64,000 nt of DNA from Streptomyces sp. NBC_01283 (GTDB taxonomy: Bacteria; Actinomycetota; Actinomycetes; Streptomycetales; Streptomycetaceae), in the NCBI RefSeq assembly GCF_041435335.1, contig NZ_CP108430.1:4178501-4242500 (forward strand), in the 5' to 3' direction. Below are positions 51,433 to 59,344 of the stretch, piece after piece (the first letter of the stretch is position 1; each line of letters starts with the position of its first letter). The notes under the pieces are model-generated. The model saw only the letters and a list, made by a program, of their open reading frames with translations, searched no databases and had not been told where the DNA came from. Both the position numbers and the translations under genes were made by a program.

Positions 51433-51733
51433 ACATTCTCTCGGTCATACCCCGCCCGGGCTCCCGCCAGTCACGTTGGTAGCACCCGACCACAACACGC
51501 CTCGCGCATAGCCGGAATGTGAACCATTTCGATCAACAACCGATCACTGTCCGCTACTTGAACGGGCATCGACCGGCTACAGAAGCGACGTAATCGGTGA
51601 TTTGAGCAACTGGGTGTAGTGCCGCCTGTACGAAGCGTTATTCTCCTCAGACGCATTACGGACCCCACACGTCGCTACGACGGGTGAACGGTTCCGCACT
51701 GCACGTGATGGAAGCTCTGCCTCTGGGAGTCCC
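51433..51733. other. Gene-free promoter region of bldN
   Basis: This 301-base gap is AT-richer than its surroundings. It must hold the bldN promoter and, by analogy with S. coelicolor, BldD sites. I could not identify a convincing BldD box or -35/-10 pair by eye. Confidence 0.6.
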
Positions 51734-52525
51734 GTGTACCCACACGTCGGGGTTGACGCCTCGGGCCTGGCTACGCTGCGCGCAACGGTCGCCGACCGCT
51801 TGCGCGGCTTCGTCCCCACCGCGTACGCCGGCCCCGCCGTCCCCGCATTTGCCGTCCCCACACCCGCCGGGCCCGTCTATGCCCTGGCGGACAGCGGCGC
51901 GGCGGTCAGCAGACGGGCTCGTTCCGCCTCTGCCGCCACCTCAACCCCCACCCCACGCCGTCCCGCCGCGGACAGCGACAGCGCCCGCATGATGGACCTC
52001 GTCGAACGCGCCCAAGCGGGCGAGTCCGACGCCTTCGGCCGTCTCTACGACCAGTACAGCGACACGGTCTACCGCTACATCTACTACCGCGTCGGCGGCA
52101 AGGCGACCGCCGAGGACCTGACCAGCGAGACCTTTCTGCGCGCCCTGCGCCGCATCAGCACGTTCACCTGGCAGGGGCGCGATTTCGGCGCCTGGCTCGT
52201 CACCATCGCTCGCAACCTGGTCGCCGACCACTTCAAGTCGAGCCGTTTCCGCCTCGAAGTGACCACAGGCGAAATGCTCGACGCCAATGAGGTCGAGCGC
52301 AGCCCCGAGGACTCCGTCCTGGAGTCCCTCTCCAACGCCGCACTGCTCGACGCCGTGCGCCGCCTCAACCCCCAGCAGCAGGAGTGCGTGACCCTGCGCT
52401 TCCTGCAGGGCCTCTCGGTCGCCGAGACCGCTCGGGTGATGGGCAAGAACGAGGGCGCGATCAAGACCCTCCAGTACCGCGCCGTCCGCACGCTGGCCCG
52501 GCTCCTCCCCGACGACGTGCGCTAG
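51734..52525 (+). CDS. bldN: ECF sigma factor BldN
   Basis: Sigma-BldN drives aerial mycelium and sporulation genes (for example bldM and the chaplins/rodlins) in Streptomyces. The 263-residue protein has an N-terminal extension of about 85 residues (MYPHVGVDASGLATLRATV), then sigma region 2 (YRYIYYRVGGKATAEDLTSE) and region 4 (LRFLQGLSVAETARVMGKNE). S. coelicolor BldN is made as a precursor with such an extension that is cleaved. GTG at 51734 follows GGGAG. The anti-sigma gene rsbN follows. Confidence 0.96.
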   Translation: MYPHVGVDASGLATLRATVADRLRGFVPTAYAGPAVPAFAVPTPAGPVYALADSGAAVSRRARSASAATSTPTPRRPAADSDSARMMDLVERAQAGESDAFGRLYDQYSDTVYRYIYYRVGGKATAEDLTSETFLRALRRISTFTWQGRDFGAWLVTIARNLVADHFKSSRFRLEVTTGEMLDANEVERSPEDSVLESLSNAALLDAVRRLNPQQQECVTLRFLQGLSVAETARVMGKNEGAIKTLQYRAVRTLARLLPDDVR

Positions 52526-52633
52526 CGCCGCACGCCGTCGATCGCCCTCTGTAGCCGTGCGGAGCGTTCAACTCACCCTCCGTGGCGGCCAGATGGCCGT
52601 CACGGAATTTGGGCGGTCCGATCATCCTCCGTC

Positions 52634-52662
52634 CGTAACCCAAGTGCCGCGACGCTCGTTGT
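52634..52662 (+). promoter_or_regulatory. Candidate sigma-BldN promoter of rsbN
   Basis: CGTAAC (52634-52639) and CGTTGT (52657-52662), 17 bases apart, resemble the sigma-BldN -35/-10 form I recall (CGTAAC and CGTTGA). It lies 130 bases before rsbN, consistent with reported autoregulation of rsbN by sigma-BldN. Confidence 0.6.
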
Positions 52663-52792
52663 GCGGGATGCAGGCTCCCTGTGGTCGCCCCCTGACTACC
52701 TCCGCTCACTCGATCGAGTGGAAGTGCTCAGGTCGGGCAACCCTCAGGACCCCCTGGGGAGTCGACCGTCATGACGAGAGGAGGTGCCGCCA

Positions 52793-54022
52793 GTGATCGC
52801 GAACGTATCGGCACACCGGCGGGCGAACGCCTTCGCCCAGGACCTGGAGGAGCAATCCGACCAGGCCCCGGCGGCCGAGCAGTCCGAAGGTTCCGTCACA
52901 CCCGATTCCGTGCCGTCCGAACAGACGCCACCGGACAGGATGTTGGCTCTGGCGGCCGGCCTCGGCGAACTGCCGAAGCCGGAGATGGATCCCGAGGTCA
53001 AAGTGGTCCAGCGGGCCCAGCTCGTAGCTGCCATGGAGGCCATGCTCCTTGAGGGCACGGCCGCGGGCGGTGGGACCATCGGCACATCGGTGCCCGAACA
53101 GCGGTCCCGCAAGGGCGCCCACCGGGCCACGGGACTGCGCAAACTGAAGCCGCGCTCCCGGCTGTCGCAAGGCATCGCAGCGGGCGGACTCACCGTCGGC
53201 GTGGCCGCCGGCGCGTTCAGCGGGGTTGCCGCGGCCAGCTCGGACGCGCTGCCGGGCGATTCGCTGTACGGCTTGAAGCGTGGCATGGAAGACCTCAAGC
53301 TCGGCATGGCCGACGGCGACAGCGACAAGGGCGAGGTCTATCTCGACCACGCGTCGACGCGCCTGAACGAAGCCCGCCGGCTGATGGAGCGTGGCCGCAC
53401 CGGCAGTCTCGACCACGAATCCCTCGGCGAGGTCAGGCGGGCCCTCTCGGGCATGCGGCACGACGCCACGGAAGGCCACCGCCTGCTGCACCAGGCGTAC
53501 GAGAGGGACGGCTCGCTGGGTCACATCCAGACCCTGTCCGCCTTCGCGGAGTCGCACCGCAGGAGCTGGAGCGACCTGCAGAGCAGGCTGCCCGTCCAGC
53601 TCGGTGACGTGGGCGATCAGGTGAGCTCGGTGTTCGACGCGATGGACCAGGAAGTGGACCCCCTCCGCTCCCTCCTCCCGCGCACCCCGGACAAGAGCGA
53701 CTCCCCCGGCAAGCCGAGCCAGGGTTCCGCGGGCTCCACCACCCCGGACAGCCCCTCCTCGCCCACGACGTCCCCCCGGGACGGCGCGAGCAAGGACAGC
53801 AAGCCCCACCCGTCCACGCCGGACGGCGGCAGCGACAGCGACGGCCTGCTCGGCGGCAACACGGGCGGCCTCCTGGACCCGCCGAAGTCCGACACGACCC
53901 CCACCCCCTCGGACGGCAAACCCGACAAGGCATCCCCGTCGGCCAAGCCGGACGTCACGGTGCCGCCGATCCTGCCCGGCCTGCTGCCGGGCCTGGGCAT
54001 CAACGAAGAGGACGCGAACTAG
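52793..54022 (+). CDS. rsbN: Anti-sigma factor RsbN
   Basis: RsbN holds sigma-BldN inactive at the membrane. The 409-residue protein starts MIANVSAHRRANAFAQDLEE, has a cytoplasmic sigma-binding part, one membrane segment near residues 125-145 (GIAAGGLTVGVAAGAFSGVA), a DUF5667 domain (LPGDSLYGLKRGMEDLKLGM) outside and a Pro/Ser/Asp-rich tail. GTG at 52793 follows AGGAGG by 7 bases; a GTG 9 bases earlier has none. It follows bldN and has its own sigma-BldN-like promoter. Confidence 0.94.
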   Translation: MIANVSAHRRANAFAQDLEEQSDQAPAAEQSEGSVTPDSVPSEQTPPDRMLALAAGLGELPKPEMDPEVKVVQRAQLVAAMEAMLLEGTAAGGGTIGTSVPEQRSRKGAHRATGLRKLKPRSRLSQGIAAGGLTVGVAAGAFSGVAAASSDALPGDSLYGLKRGMEDLKLGMADGDSDKGEVYLDHASTRLNEARRLMERGRTGSLDHESLGEVRRALSGMRHDATEGHRLLHQAYERDGSLGHIQTLSAFAESHRRSWSDLQSRLPVQLGDVGDQVSSVFDAMDQEVDPLRSLLPRTPDKSDSPGKPSQGSAGSTTPDSPSSPTTSPRDGASKDSKPHPSTPDGGSDSDGLLGGNTGGLLDPPKSDTTPTPSDGKPDKASPSAKPDVTVPPILPGLLPGLGINEEDAN

Positions 54023-54052
54023 TCGTACGCAGTCCTCCGGGGCATTTCCCGG

Positions 54053-54105
54053 ACAGCATGAGGGAGGGGCCGGATCCACTGGATCCGGCCCCTCCCTCAT
54101 GCTGT
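54053..54105. terminator. Bidirectional terminator after rsbN
   Basis: A perfect 25-bp stem (54053-54077 with 54081-54105) with a 3-base loop fills the gap to the convergent acyltransferase gene; it is the longest stem in the window. Confidence 0.92.
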
Positions 54106-54113
54106 GGAAACCC

Positions 54114-55199
54114 TCAGAAGAAGACCGACCGCCGCTGCACCAGCAGCTTGTAGAGCGTGTGCTGGATCTGCTCCCTGACCTGATCGGTCAGGTTGAACAT
54201 CAGCATCGGGTCCTCGGCCGCCTCCGGCGGATACCCGTCCGTCGGGATCGGCTCCCCGAACTGGATAGTCCACTTCGTCGGCAACGGCAACGCCCCCAGC
54301 GGCCCGAGCCAGGGGAACGTAGGCGTGATCGGGAAGTACGGGAAGCCGAGCACTCTCGCCAGCGTCTTCGCGTTGCCGATCATCGGGTAGATCTCCTCCG
54401 CCCCCACGATCGAGCAGGGAACGATCGGCGTGCCCGCACGCAGCGCGGTGGAGACGAAGCCGCCCCGTCCGAACCGCTGCAGCTTGTAGCGGTCGCTGAA
54501 CGGCTTCCCGATGCCCTTGAACCCCTCCGGCATCACCCCGACCAGCTCGCCCCGCTCAAGGAGACGCTCGGCGTCCTCGGCGCACGCCAGCGTGTGCCCC
54601 GCCTTGCGCGCCAGCTCGTTGACCACCGGCAGCATGAAGACGAGATCCGCCGCGAGCAGCCGCAGATGCCGCCCCTCGGGATGGTTGTCGTGCACGGCGA
54701 CCTGCATCATCAGGCCGTCCAGCGGCAGCGTTCCCGAGTGGTTGGAGACGATCAGCGCCCCGCCCTCCGACGGGATGTTCTCGATGCCCTTCACCTCGAC
54801 GCGGAAGTACTTCTCGTACAGCGGCCGCACCAGGGACATCAGGACCTGATCGGTGAGCTCCTCGTCGTACCCGAAGTCGTCGACCTCGTAGTCACCCGTG
54901 AGCCGCCGCCGCAGAAACGCGAGACCACCCGCGACACGGCGCTCCAGGCCACCGCCACCGCCCCGCGGCTCCGGACGGGCCCCGGGCCCCGCTTCCGTCC
55001 CGGAAGCCCCCTGGGGCGAGGGCTCCGGCTCGGCCCGCTCCACCTGCGGCCCTCCGTCCTGCTGGCCCGGCATGGCCGTGACCTCACGCACGGCTGCCGG
55101 ATCGTTCTTGCGCCGGACCGCGCTCCTTCGCCGCGGCGGGCGCTGCGCACCCGCGCGCGACCGGTCGTCGTCGAACGGAATGACCTTGGCGTCCGCCAT
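54114..55199 (-). CDS. Lysophospholipid acyltransferase (PlsC-like)
   Basis: A 361-residue protein with a basic, disordered N-terminal third (MADAKVIPFDDDRSRAGAQR) and a PlsC-type acyltransferase domain from about residue 120. The catalytic block is NHSGTLPLD (NHX4D) and the second motif PEGFKGIGK. Hydrophobic stretches suggest peripheral membrane attachment. ATG at 55199 is preceded by GGAG. It is 14 bases after the epimerase stop, so they form an operon. The acyl acceptor is unknown. Confidence 0.88.
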   Translation of the reverse strand: MADAKVIPFDDDRSRAGAQRPPRRRSAVRRKNDPAAVREVTAMPGQQDGGPQVERAEPEPSPQGASGTEAGPGARPEPRGGGGGLERRVAGGLAFLRRRLTGDYEVDDFGYDEELTDQVLMSLVRPLYEKYFRVEVKGIENIPSEGGALIVSNHSGTLPLDGLMMQVAVHDNHPEGRHLRLLAADLVFMLPVVNELARKAGHTLACAEDAERLLERGELVGVMPEGFKGIGKPFSDRYKLQRFGRGGFVSTALRAGTPIVPCSIVGAEEIYPMIGNAKTLARVLGFPYFPITPTFPWLGPLGALPLPTKWTIQFGEPIPTDGYPPEAAEDPMLMFNLTDQVREQIQHTLYKLLVQRRSVFF

Positions 55200-55213
55200 C
55201 GTTGACGCTCTCC

Positions 55214-56260
55214 TCAGTTGACGCTCTGGCTGCCCGCGAAGGGCAGCGTGGCGATCCGGTCGATTGCCCCCGCGACGGCCTGCGGCGGCATGAGTCCCGG
55301 ACCCCGGCTGCGTACGAAGTCCGCGAAGGTCTCCGCGGTCGTGTACTTGGGGCTGAAGCCCAGTGTCTCGCGCATCTGCCGGGTGGCGACGACCCGGCCG
55401 TGGGTGAGCAGCCTGATCTGCTCCGGCGAGAAGTCCGTCATGCCCAGGGTGCGCAGCGCCTGGCCGACCCAGGTGACCGCGGGCATGAACACCGGCAGCG
55501 TCGGACGCCCCAGGCGCCGCGCGCACTGCGAGAGCAGCAGCAGGCCGTCACCGGCGATGTTGAACGTGCCGCTGTTGAGCGTCCCGCGCTCCGGCTCGTG
55601 TGCCCCGAGGCGCAGGACCTCGATCGCGTCGTCCTCGTGCACGAACTGCAGCCGCGGGTCGTAGCCGAAGACGGTCGGCAGGACCGGCAGCGAGAAGTAC
55701 TCGGCGAGCGGGGAGTCCGCGGCGGGGCCCAGGATGTTCGCGAAGCGCAGCACGCAGACCGCCACGTCCGGGCGGCGGCGCGCGAATCCGCGCACGTATC
55801 CCTCGACCTCGACGGTGTCCTTGGCGAAGCCACCGCTCGGCAGCGACTTCGGCGGCGTCGTCTCGGTGAAGACCGCGGGGTCGCGCGGCGCGGAGCCGTA
55901 CACGTTGGTGCTCGACTTCACCACGAGCCGCTTGACCGTCGGCGACTTCTGGCAGGCGCCGAGCAGCTGCATGGTGCCGATGACGTTGGTTTCCTTGAGC
56001 GAGCCGCGGTTGCCGCCCGCCAGCGCGGTGCCCGTGACGTCCAGGTGCACGACCGTGTCGACGGAGAACTCGGCGAGCACCTTGGCGATCGCGGGCTGCC
56101 GGATGTCGGCCTGGACGAAGTCGGCGCCGCCCAGATGGTGCTCGGGAGGGACCGCGTCCACGGCGACCACCCGGTCGACGTCGGGATCCCGCAGGACACG
56201 CCGGACGAACCGCCCGCCCAGTTGTCGGGCCACCCCGGTCACGAGCACGACCTTGCCCAA
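55214..56260 (-). CDS. NAD-dependent epimerase/dehydratase family protein
   Basis: An extended-SDR protein of about 348 residues. It starts LGKVVLVTGVARQLGGRFV, with a Rossmann motif that varies from TGXXGXXG. The middle has VVKSSTNVYGSAPRDPAVF, where Tyr-X3-Lys is not obvious, so catalysis is uncertain. The C-terminal part (ILGPAADSPLAEYF) is like nucleotide-sugar epimerases. A TTG start at 56260 after AAGGCAGG fits the conserved N-terminus but is not certain. It precedes the acyltransferase gene in one operon. Confidence 0.85.
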   Translation of the reverse strand: MGKVVLVTGVARQLGGRFVRRVLRDPDVDRVVAVDAVPPEHHLGGADFVQADIRQPAIAKVLAEFSVDTVVHLDVTGTALAGGNRGSLKETNVIGTMQLLGACQKSPTVKRLVVKSSTNVYGSAPRDPAVFTETTPPKSLPSGGFAKDTVEVEGYVRGFARRRPDVAVCVLRFANILGPAADSPLAEYFSLPVLPTVFGYDPRLQFVHEDDAIEVLRLGAHEPERGTLNSGTFNIAGDGLLLLSQCARRLGRPTLPVFMPAVTWVGQALRTLGMTDFSPEQIRLLTHGRVVATRQMRETLGFSPKYTTAETFADFVRSRGPGLMPPQAVAGAIDRIATLPFAGSQSVN

Positions 56261-56580
56261 GATCAGCGCCTGCCTTCCCCAGCCCTTGAAGTCCTGCCGC
56301 GCCCCGTCATTAGTCTCCTGGCACACGCTAGCGGGTCGATGTTGCGCTGTGATGACCGCCCGATGCAGGAAGTGACGACAGCCACATACATGCACACAGA
56401 CCAGGCTGTACGCCCAGACCAGGACGTACGCCGGATCGGGACGCACATCCTGCCCAGGGCGTACGTTCGAAACAAGCCCCCGGGCGGTCCGTCACGGCCC
56501 GAAAACCGGCCGGAAGACGCCTCGGAGAGTACCTCCTCGAAAAACGAGTACCCCAGGGCCTGCGGGTACCCCGAAAACGC
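56261..56580. other. Gene-free region upstream of the epimerase gene
   Basis: Apart from the bS22 terminator at its right edge, this interval has the epimerase promoter and repeated CTGTACGCC/ACGTACGCC/GGCGTACG motifs around 56409-56466. Two CTCG-A5-CGAG-type small hairpins lie near 56530. No gene with a ribosome site is visible. Confidence 0.4.
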
Positions 56581-56614
56581 CGAAGCCCTCCCGTCGGATG
56601 ACGGGAGGGCTTCG
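56581..56614 (-). terminator. Terminator of the bS22 gene
   Basis: A perfect 14-bp stem (56581-56594 with 56601-56614) with a 6-base loop begins 22 bases past the bS22 stop codon. Confidence 0.8.
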
Positions 56615-56636
56615 ATACGCGCTGTGCAGCTGTCGC

Positions 56637-56735
56637 CTACTTCTTGTTGCGACGCTGAACGCGGGTGCGCTTCAGCAGCTTGCGGTGCTTCTTCTTGGCC
56701 ATCCGCTTACGCCGCTTCTTGATAACAGAGCCCAC
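56637..56735 (-). CDS. Ribosomal protein bS22 (AURKAIP1/COX24 family)
   Basis: GTG at 56735 opens a 32-residue, extremely basic protein starting [20 protein letters not shown]. It matches the C-terminal AURKAIP1/COX24 domain found in the actinobacterial small ribosomal protein bS22, which sits near the decoding centre in mycobacterial ribosome structures. A GAGG ribosome site lies 6 bases upstream. The gene is monocistronic with its own terminator. Small size makes it easy to miss in annotation. Confidence 0.92.
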   Translation of the reverse strand: MGSVIKKRRKRMAKKKHRKLLKRTRVQRRNKK

Positions 56736-56861
56736 GACTACCCTCGCTCACTTCTCATCACTCGGTGCGGGGCAGCTGACTGGGCCCACACGACCTACGT
56801 CGGCCCTAGCCTACCCGCCCCCGGGTGAGGGACGTAATCGAGGGGGATCGACCGGCTCCGG

Positions 56862-57071
56862 TCAGCCCGCCTCGACTCCTACATAGGACTCGCGGAGGTA
56901 CTCGTGAACCGCCTGCTCCGGAACCCGGAAGGACCTTCCGACCCGGATGGCGGGCAGATGACCGCTGTGCACCAAGCGGTACACGGTCATCTTGGACACT
57001 CGCATTACCGAGGCGACTTCCGCCACGGTCAAGAACTGAACCTCGTTCAGCGGCCTCTGGTCTGCAGCCAT
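56862..57071 (-). CDS. Excisionase-type helix-turn-helix protein (BdtA-like)
   Basis: This 69-residue MerR/excisionase-fold protein reads LTVAEVASVMRVSKMTVYRL then HSGHLPAIRVGRSFRVPEQA, the standard SinR/Xis-like winged helix. ATG at 57071 follows AGGTGGGG. Position next to the bldN block and sequence match S. coelicolor BdtA, a small DNA-binding protein whose gene is a BldD target. Its regulatory role is unsettled. It is also related to BldC. Confidence 0.88.
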   Translation of the reverse strand: MAADQRPLNEVQFLTVAEVASVMRVSKMTVYRLVHSGHLPAIRVGRSFRVPEQAVHEYLRESYVGVEAG

Positions 57072-57203
57072 GACACCCCACCTGAACCTTCCGCACATGA
57101 CGGGCACCGGCTTCCCCTTCCGGTGACTCTTCGTCTCTGCGCGCTCACTCCCCAGACTAGGGGCGGATGATGCGAGTGGGGAAGAGGAGTAGCGATCGGC
57201 CGC

Positions 57204-58052
57204 CTACTGTGACAGACACGCTCGATTGAGTACATAGCGAGTAAGCGGTCGGTAGTAATCAGACCGCACAGCGTCATCAAGCGGAACGACGACGGACACC
57301 TGCCCCTCGGCCTCTCCGACGAACAGCGCGGGATCATCCGTATCCGCCAGACCGATCGCCTCGAACCCCAGCTGACCTGCCCCGCAGACCCATCCGTGGT
57401 CCCCGACGACGAGCTCGGGAAGCGGTCCCTCAGCCTCCGCTGCGGCCGCGAGAGCAGCTCGAACCGGGAGCGGGGAGTGGGAGTGTGCGCCGGTCTCACT
57501 CCCGGTGGGACGCGCGCCGGGTTCCCGCACCAGCGCGACTCCTTGTACGTAGTCAAGGTTGTACGTGCGTAGGCCGAACCGGGTCGTTATGTCGACACTG
57601 TTGCCCTGCGCGGGGGTGAGGACGGTGCACCCGGCCGCCGACAAAGCGTCCGCCAGGGCGGCGTAGAAACCGAGGAGCCGGTGCGGATGCCCCGTCCCGA
57701 AGAGCACGGGAAGCCGCCTTCGCGCCGCGTCCGCGAGCCTTTCGGCGAAGGCGTCGAGCGCGGCCAGCGTCCGCTCCGGGTCGATGACGTCGACCCCCGA
57801 AGTGTGCCGCGGATCGGCGGACACCCCGCACTTGTCGGCCATCAGCCCCAGCAGGTCACCGGGCCCCCAACTCCACTCGGGATCAAGACCGAGCAGTATC
57901 CGCGGGTCCCGGGCCGCGAAGAGCCGGTAGCTCCGCAGGCTCGCTTCCCGCGTGGTGGCAACGGGCCCGGCCAGCCGGGCAGCCAACAGATGCGCACGCA
58001 ACGCTCCGGTGCTCAACACGGCACGATGCTGACGCATCGCCCGGACGCCCAC
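57204..58052 (-). CDS. Phosphatase-like protein (HAD-type)
   Basis: A cytosolic protein of about 282 residues found in Streptomyces and annotated as a phosphatase. Visible blocks are RSYRLFAARDPRILLGLDPE, VLFGTGHPHRLLGFYAALAD and ELVVGDHGWVCGAGQLG. The GxGHP stretch may bind phosphate, but I cannot map a full HAD motif set. The start is unclear: GTG 58052 or ATG 58037 are possible, with the conserved part beginning near MRQHRAVLSTGALRAHLLAA. It is downstream of acuC. Confidence 0.75.
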   Translation of the reverse strand: MGVRAMRQHRAVLSTGALRAHLLAARLAGPVATTREASLRSYRLFAARDPRILLGLDPEWSWGPGDLLGLMADKCGVSADPRHTSGVDVIDPERTLAALDAFAERLADAARRRLPVLFGTGHPHRLLGFYAALADALSAAGCTVLTPAQGNSVDITTRFGLRTYNLDYVQGVALVREPGARPTGSETGAHSHSPLPVRAALAAAAEAEGPLPELVVGDHGWVCGAGQLGFEAIGLADTDDPALFVGEAEGQVSVVVPLDDAVRSDYYRPLTRYVLNRACLSQ

Positions 58053-58168
58053 CCCCAAAACCCCGGAAACCCCCCACAGTTGGGCTAACGCGGGCACAAT
58101 CCCTGCGCGCCCGTCCGGCGTTGAAGGCCGCCGCCCGCCCTACTCCCCTTGCAGCTCCCTGCCACCCT

Positions 58169-59344
58169 CTACGGCAGCAACCCCCGCAGCGGATACGCCG
58201 CACGGCGAGCAGCGAGCACCGCCTGGTCGAGCCGGTCCGCCGGGTCGTACCCCTCGGACCACTCCGCCCAGGAGACGGGCCACCGCCCATCACTCATCCG
58301 CGCGGGAGCCAACTGCCGGGTCCGCGCATACACTTCCTGCCGCCAGGCCTCAGGAATCTCCGCCGAGGGCAGCACCTCCCGCCCCGCGGCGATGGCGGTC
58401 AGATGGGTCCAGGACCGGGGCACCACATCCACCACGGCGTAACCACCCCCACCCAGAGCGACCCACCGGCCGTCGGCGTACGAATGCGCCAGCTCATGGC
58501 AGGCCACCTGCACGGCCCGCTGCGCATCGAGCGACACCGCCAGATGAGCCAGCGGATCCTCGAAATGCGTGTCGGCACCATGCTGGGTCACCAGCACCTG
58601 CGGCCGGAACTCCGCCAACAGCTCCGGCACCACGGCGTGGAAAGCCCGCAGCCACCCCGCGTCCCCGGTCCCGGCCGGCAACGCCACATTCACGGCGGAC
58701 CCCTCGGCGTCCCCGGCCGCCCCCGTCTCCTCGGGCCACCCGGTCTGCGGAAACAGCGTCCGCGGATGCTCGTGCATCGAGATCGTCAGAACCCGCGGAT
58801 CGTCCCAGAAGGACGCCTGCACCCCGTCCCCGTGGTGCACATCCACATCCACGTACGCGACCCGCTCGGCGCCCAGCTCGAGCAACCGCGCGATGGCCAG
58901 CGAGGCGTCGTTGTAGATGCAGAACCCCGAAGCGGATCCCGGCATCGCATGATGCAGCCCGCCCGCGAAGTTCACCGCGTGCAGCGCTTCCCCGCGCCAC
59001 ACCGCCTCGGCCGCACCCACCGACTGCCCGGCGATCAGCGCCGACACCTCGTGCATCCCCGCGAAGGCGGGATCGTCCGCGGTCCCGAGGCCATAGCTGC
59101 CGTCCGCCGACGCCGGATCGGCGGACGCGGCCTTGACCGCCTCCACATAGTCCTCGCGATGCACGAGCCGCAACGTCGAGTCACCGGCACGCTTGGCCGC
59201 CACCACTTCCAGCTCACGGTCGAGCCCGAAGGCACCGACCAGGCTTCTGGTCAGCGCGAGCCGGACCGGGTCCATGGGGTGCTCAGGACCGAAGTCATAG
59301 CCCGTTACTTCCTCGTCCCACATCAGCTGTGCGTGGCCGCTCAT
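58169..59344 (-). CDS. acuC: Acetoin utilization protein AcuC / class I-II deacetylase fold
   Basis: A 391-residue arginase/histone-deacetylase-fold protein. Catalytic His-His is in GGLHHAMPGSASGFCIYND, and the zinc-binding VDVDVHHGDGVQASFW follows, with Asp at the later ligand position in THFEDPLAHL or nearby. AcuC proteins deacetylate acetyl-CoA synthetase. ATG at 59344 follows GGTGA; GTG at 59353 is an alternative. The first 50 bases overlap the MFS gene end on the same strand, which suggests coupled translation. Confidence 0.92.
   Translation of the reverse strand: MSGHAQLMWDEEVTGYDFGPEHPMDPVRLALTRSLVGAFGLDRELEVVAAKRAGDSTLRLVHREDYVEAVKAASADPASADGSYGLGTADDPAFAGMHEVSALIAGQSVGAAEAVWRGEALHAVNFAGGLHHAMPGSASGFCIYNDASLAIARLLELGAERVAYVDVDVHHGDGVQASFWDDPRVLTISMHEHPRTLFPQTGWPEETGAAGDAEGSAVNVALPAGTGDAGWLRAFHAVVPELLAEFRPQVLVTQHGADTHFEDPLAHLAVSLDAQRAVQVACHELAHSYADGRWVALGGGGYAVVDVVPRSWTHLTAIAAGREVLPSAEIPEAWRQEVYARTRQLAPARMSDGRWPVSWAEWSEGYDPADRLDQAVLAARRAAYPLRGLLP

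Noticed and set aside
51433..51733. Possible BldD site before bldN
   Set aside because: BldD control is expected from S. coelicolor, but no stretch fits a BldD consensus well enough by eye to report a site.
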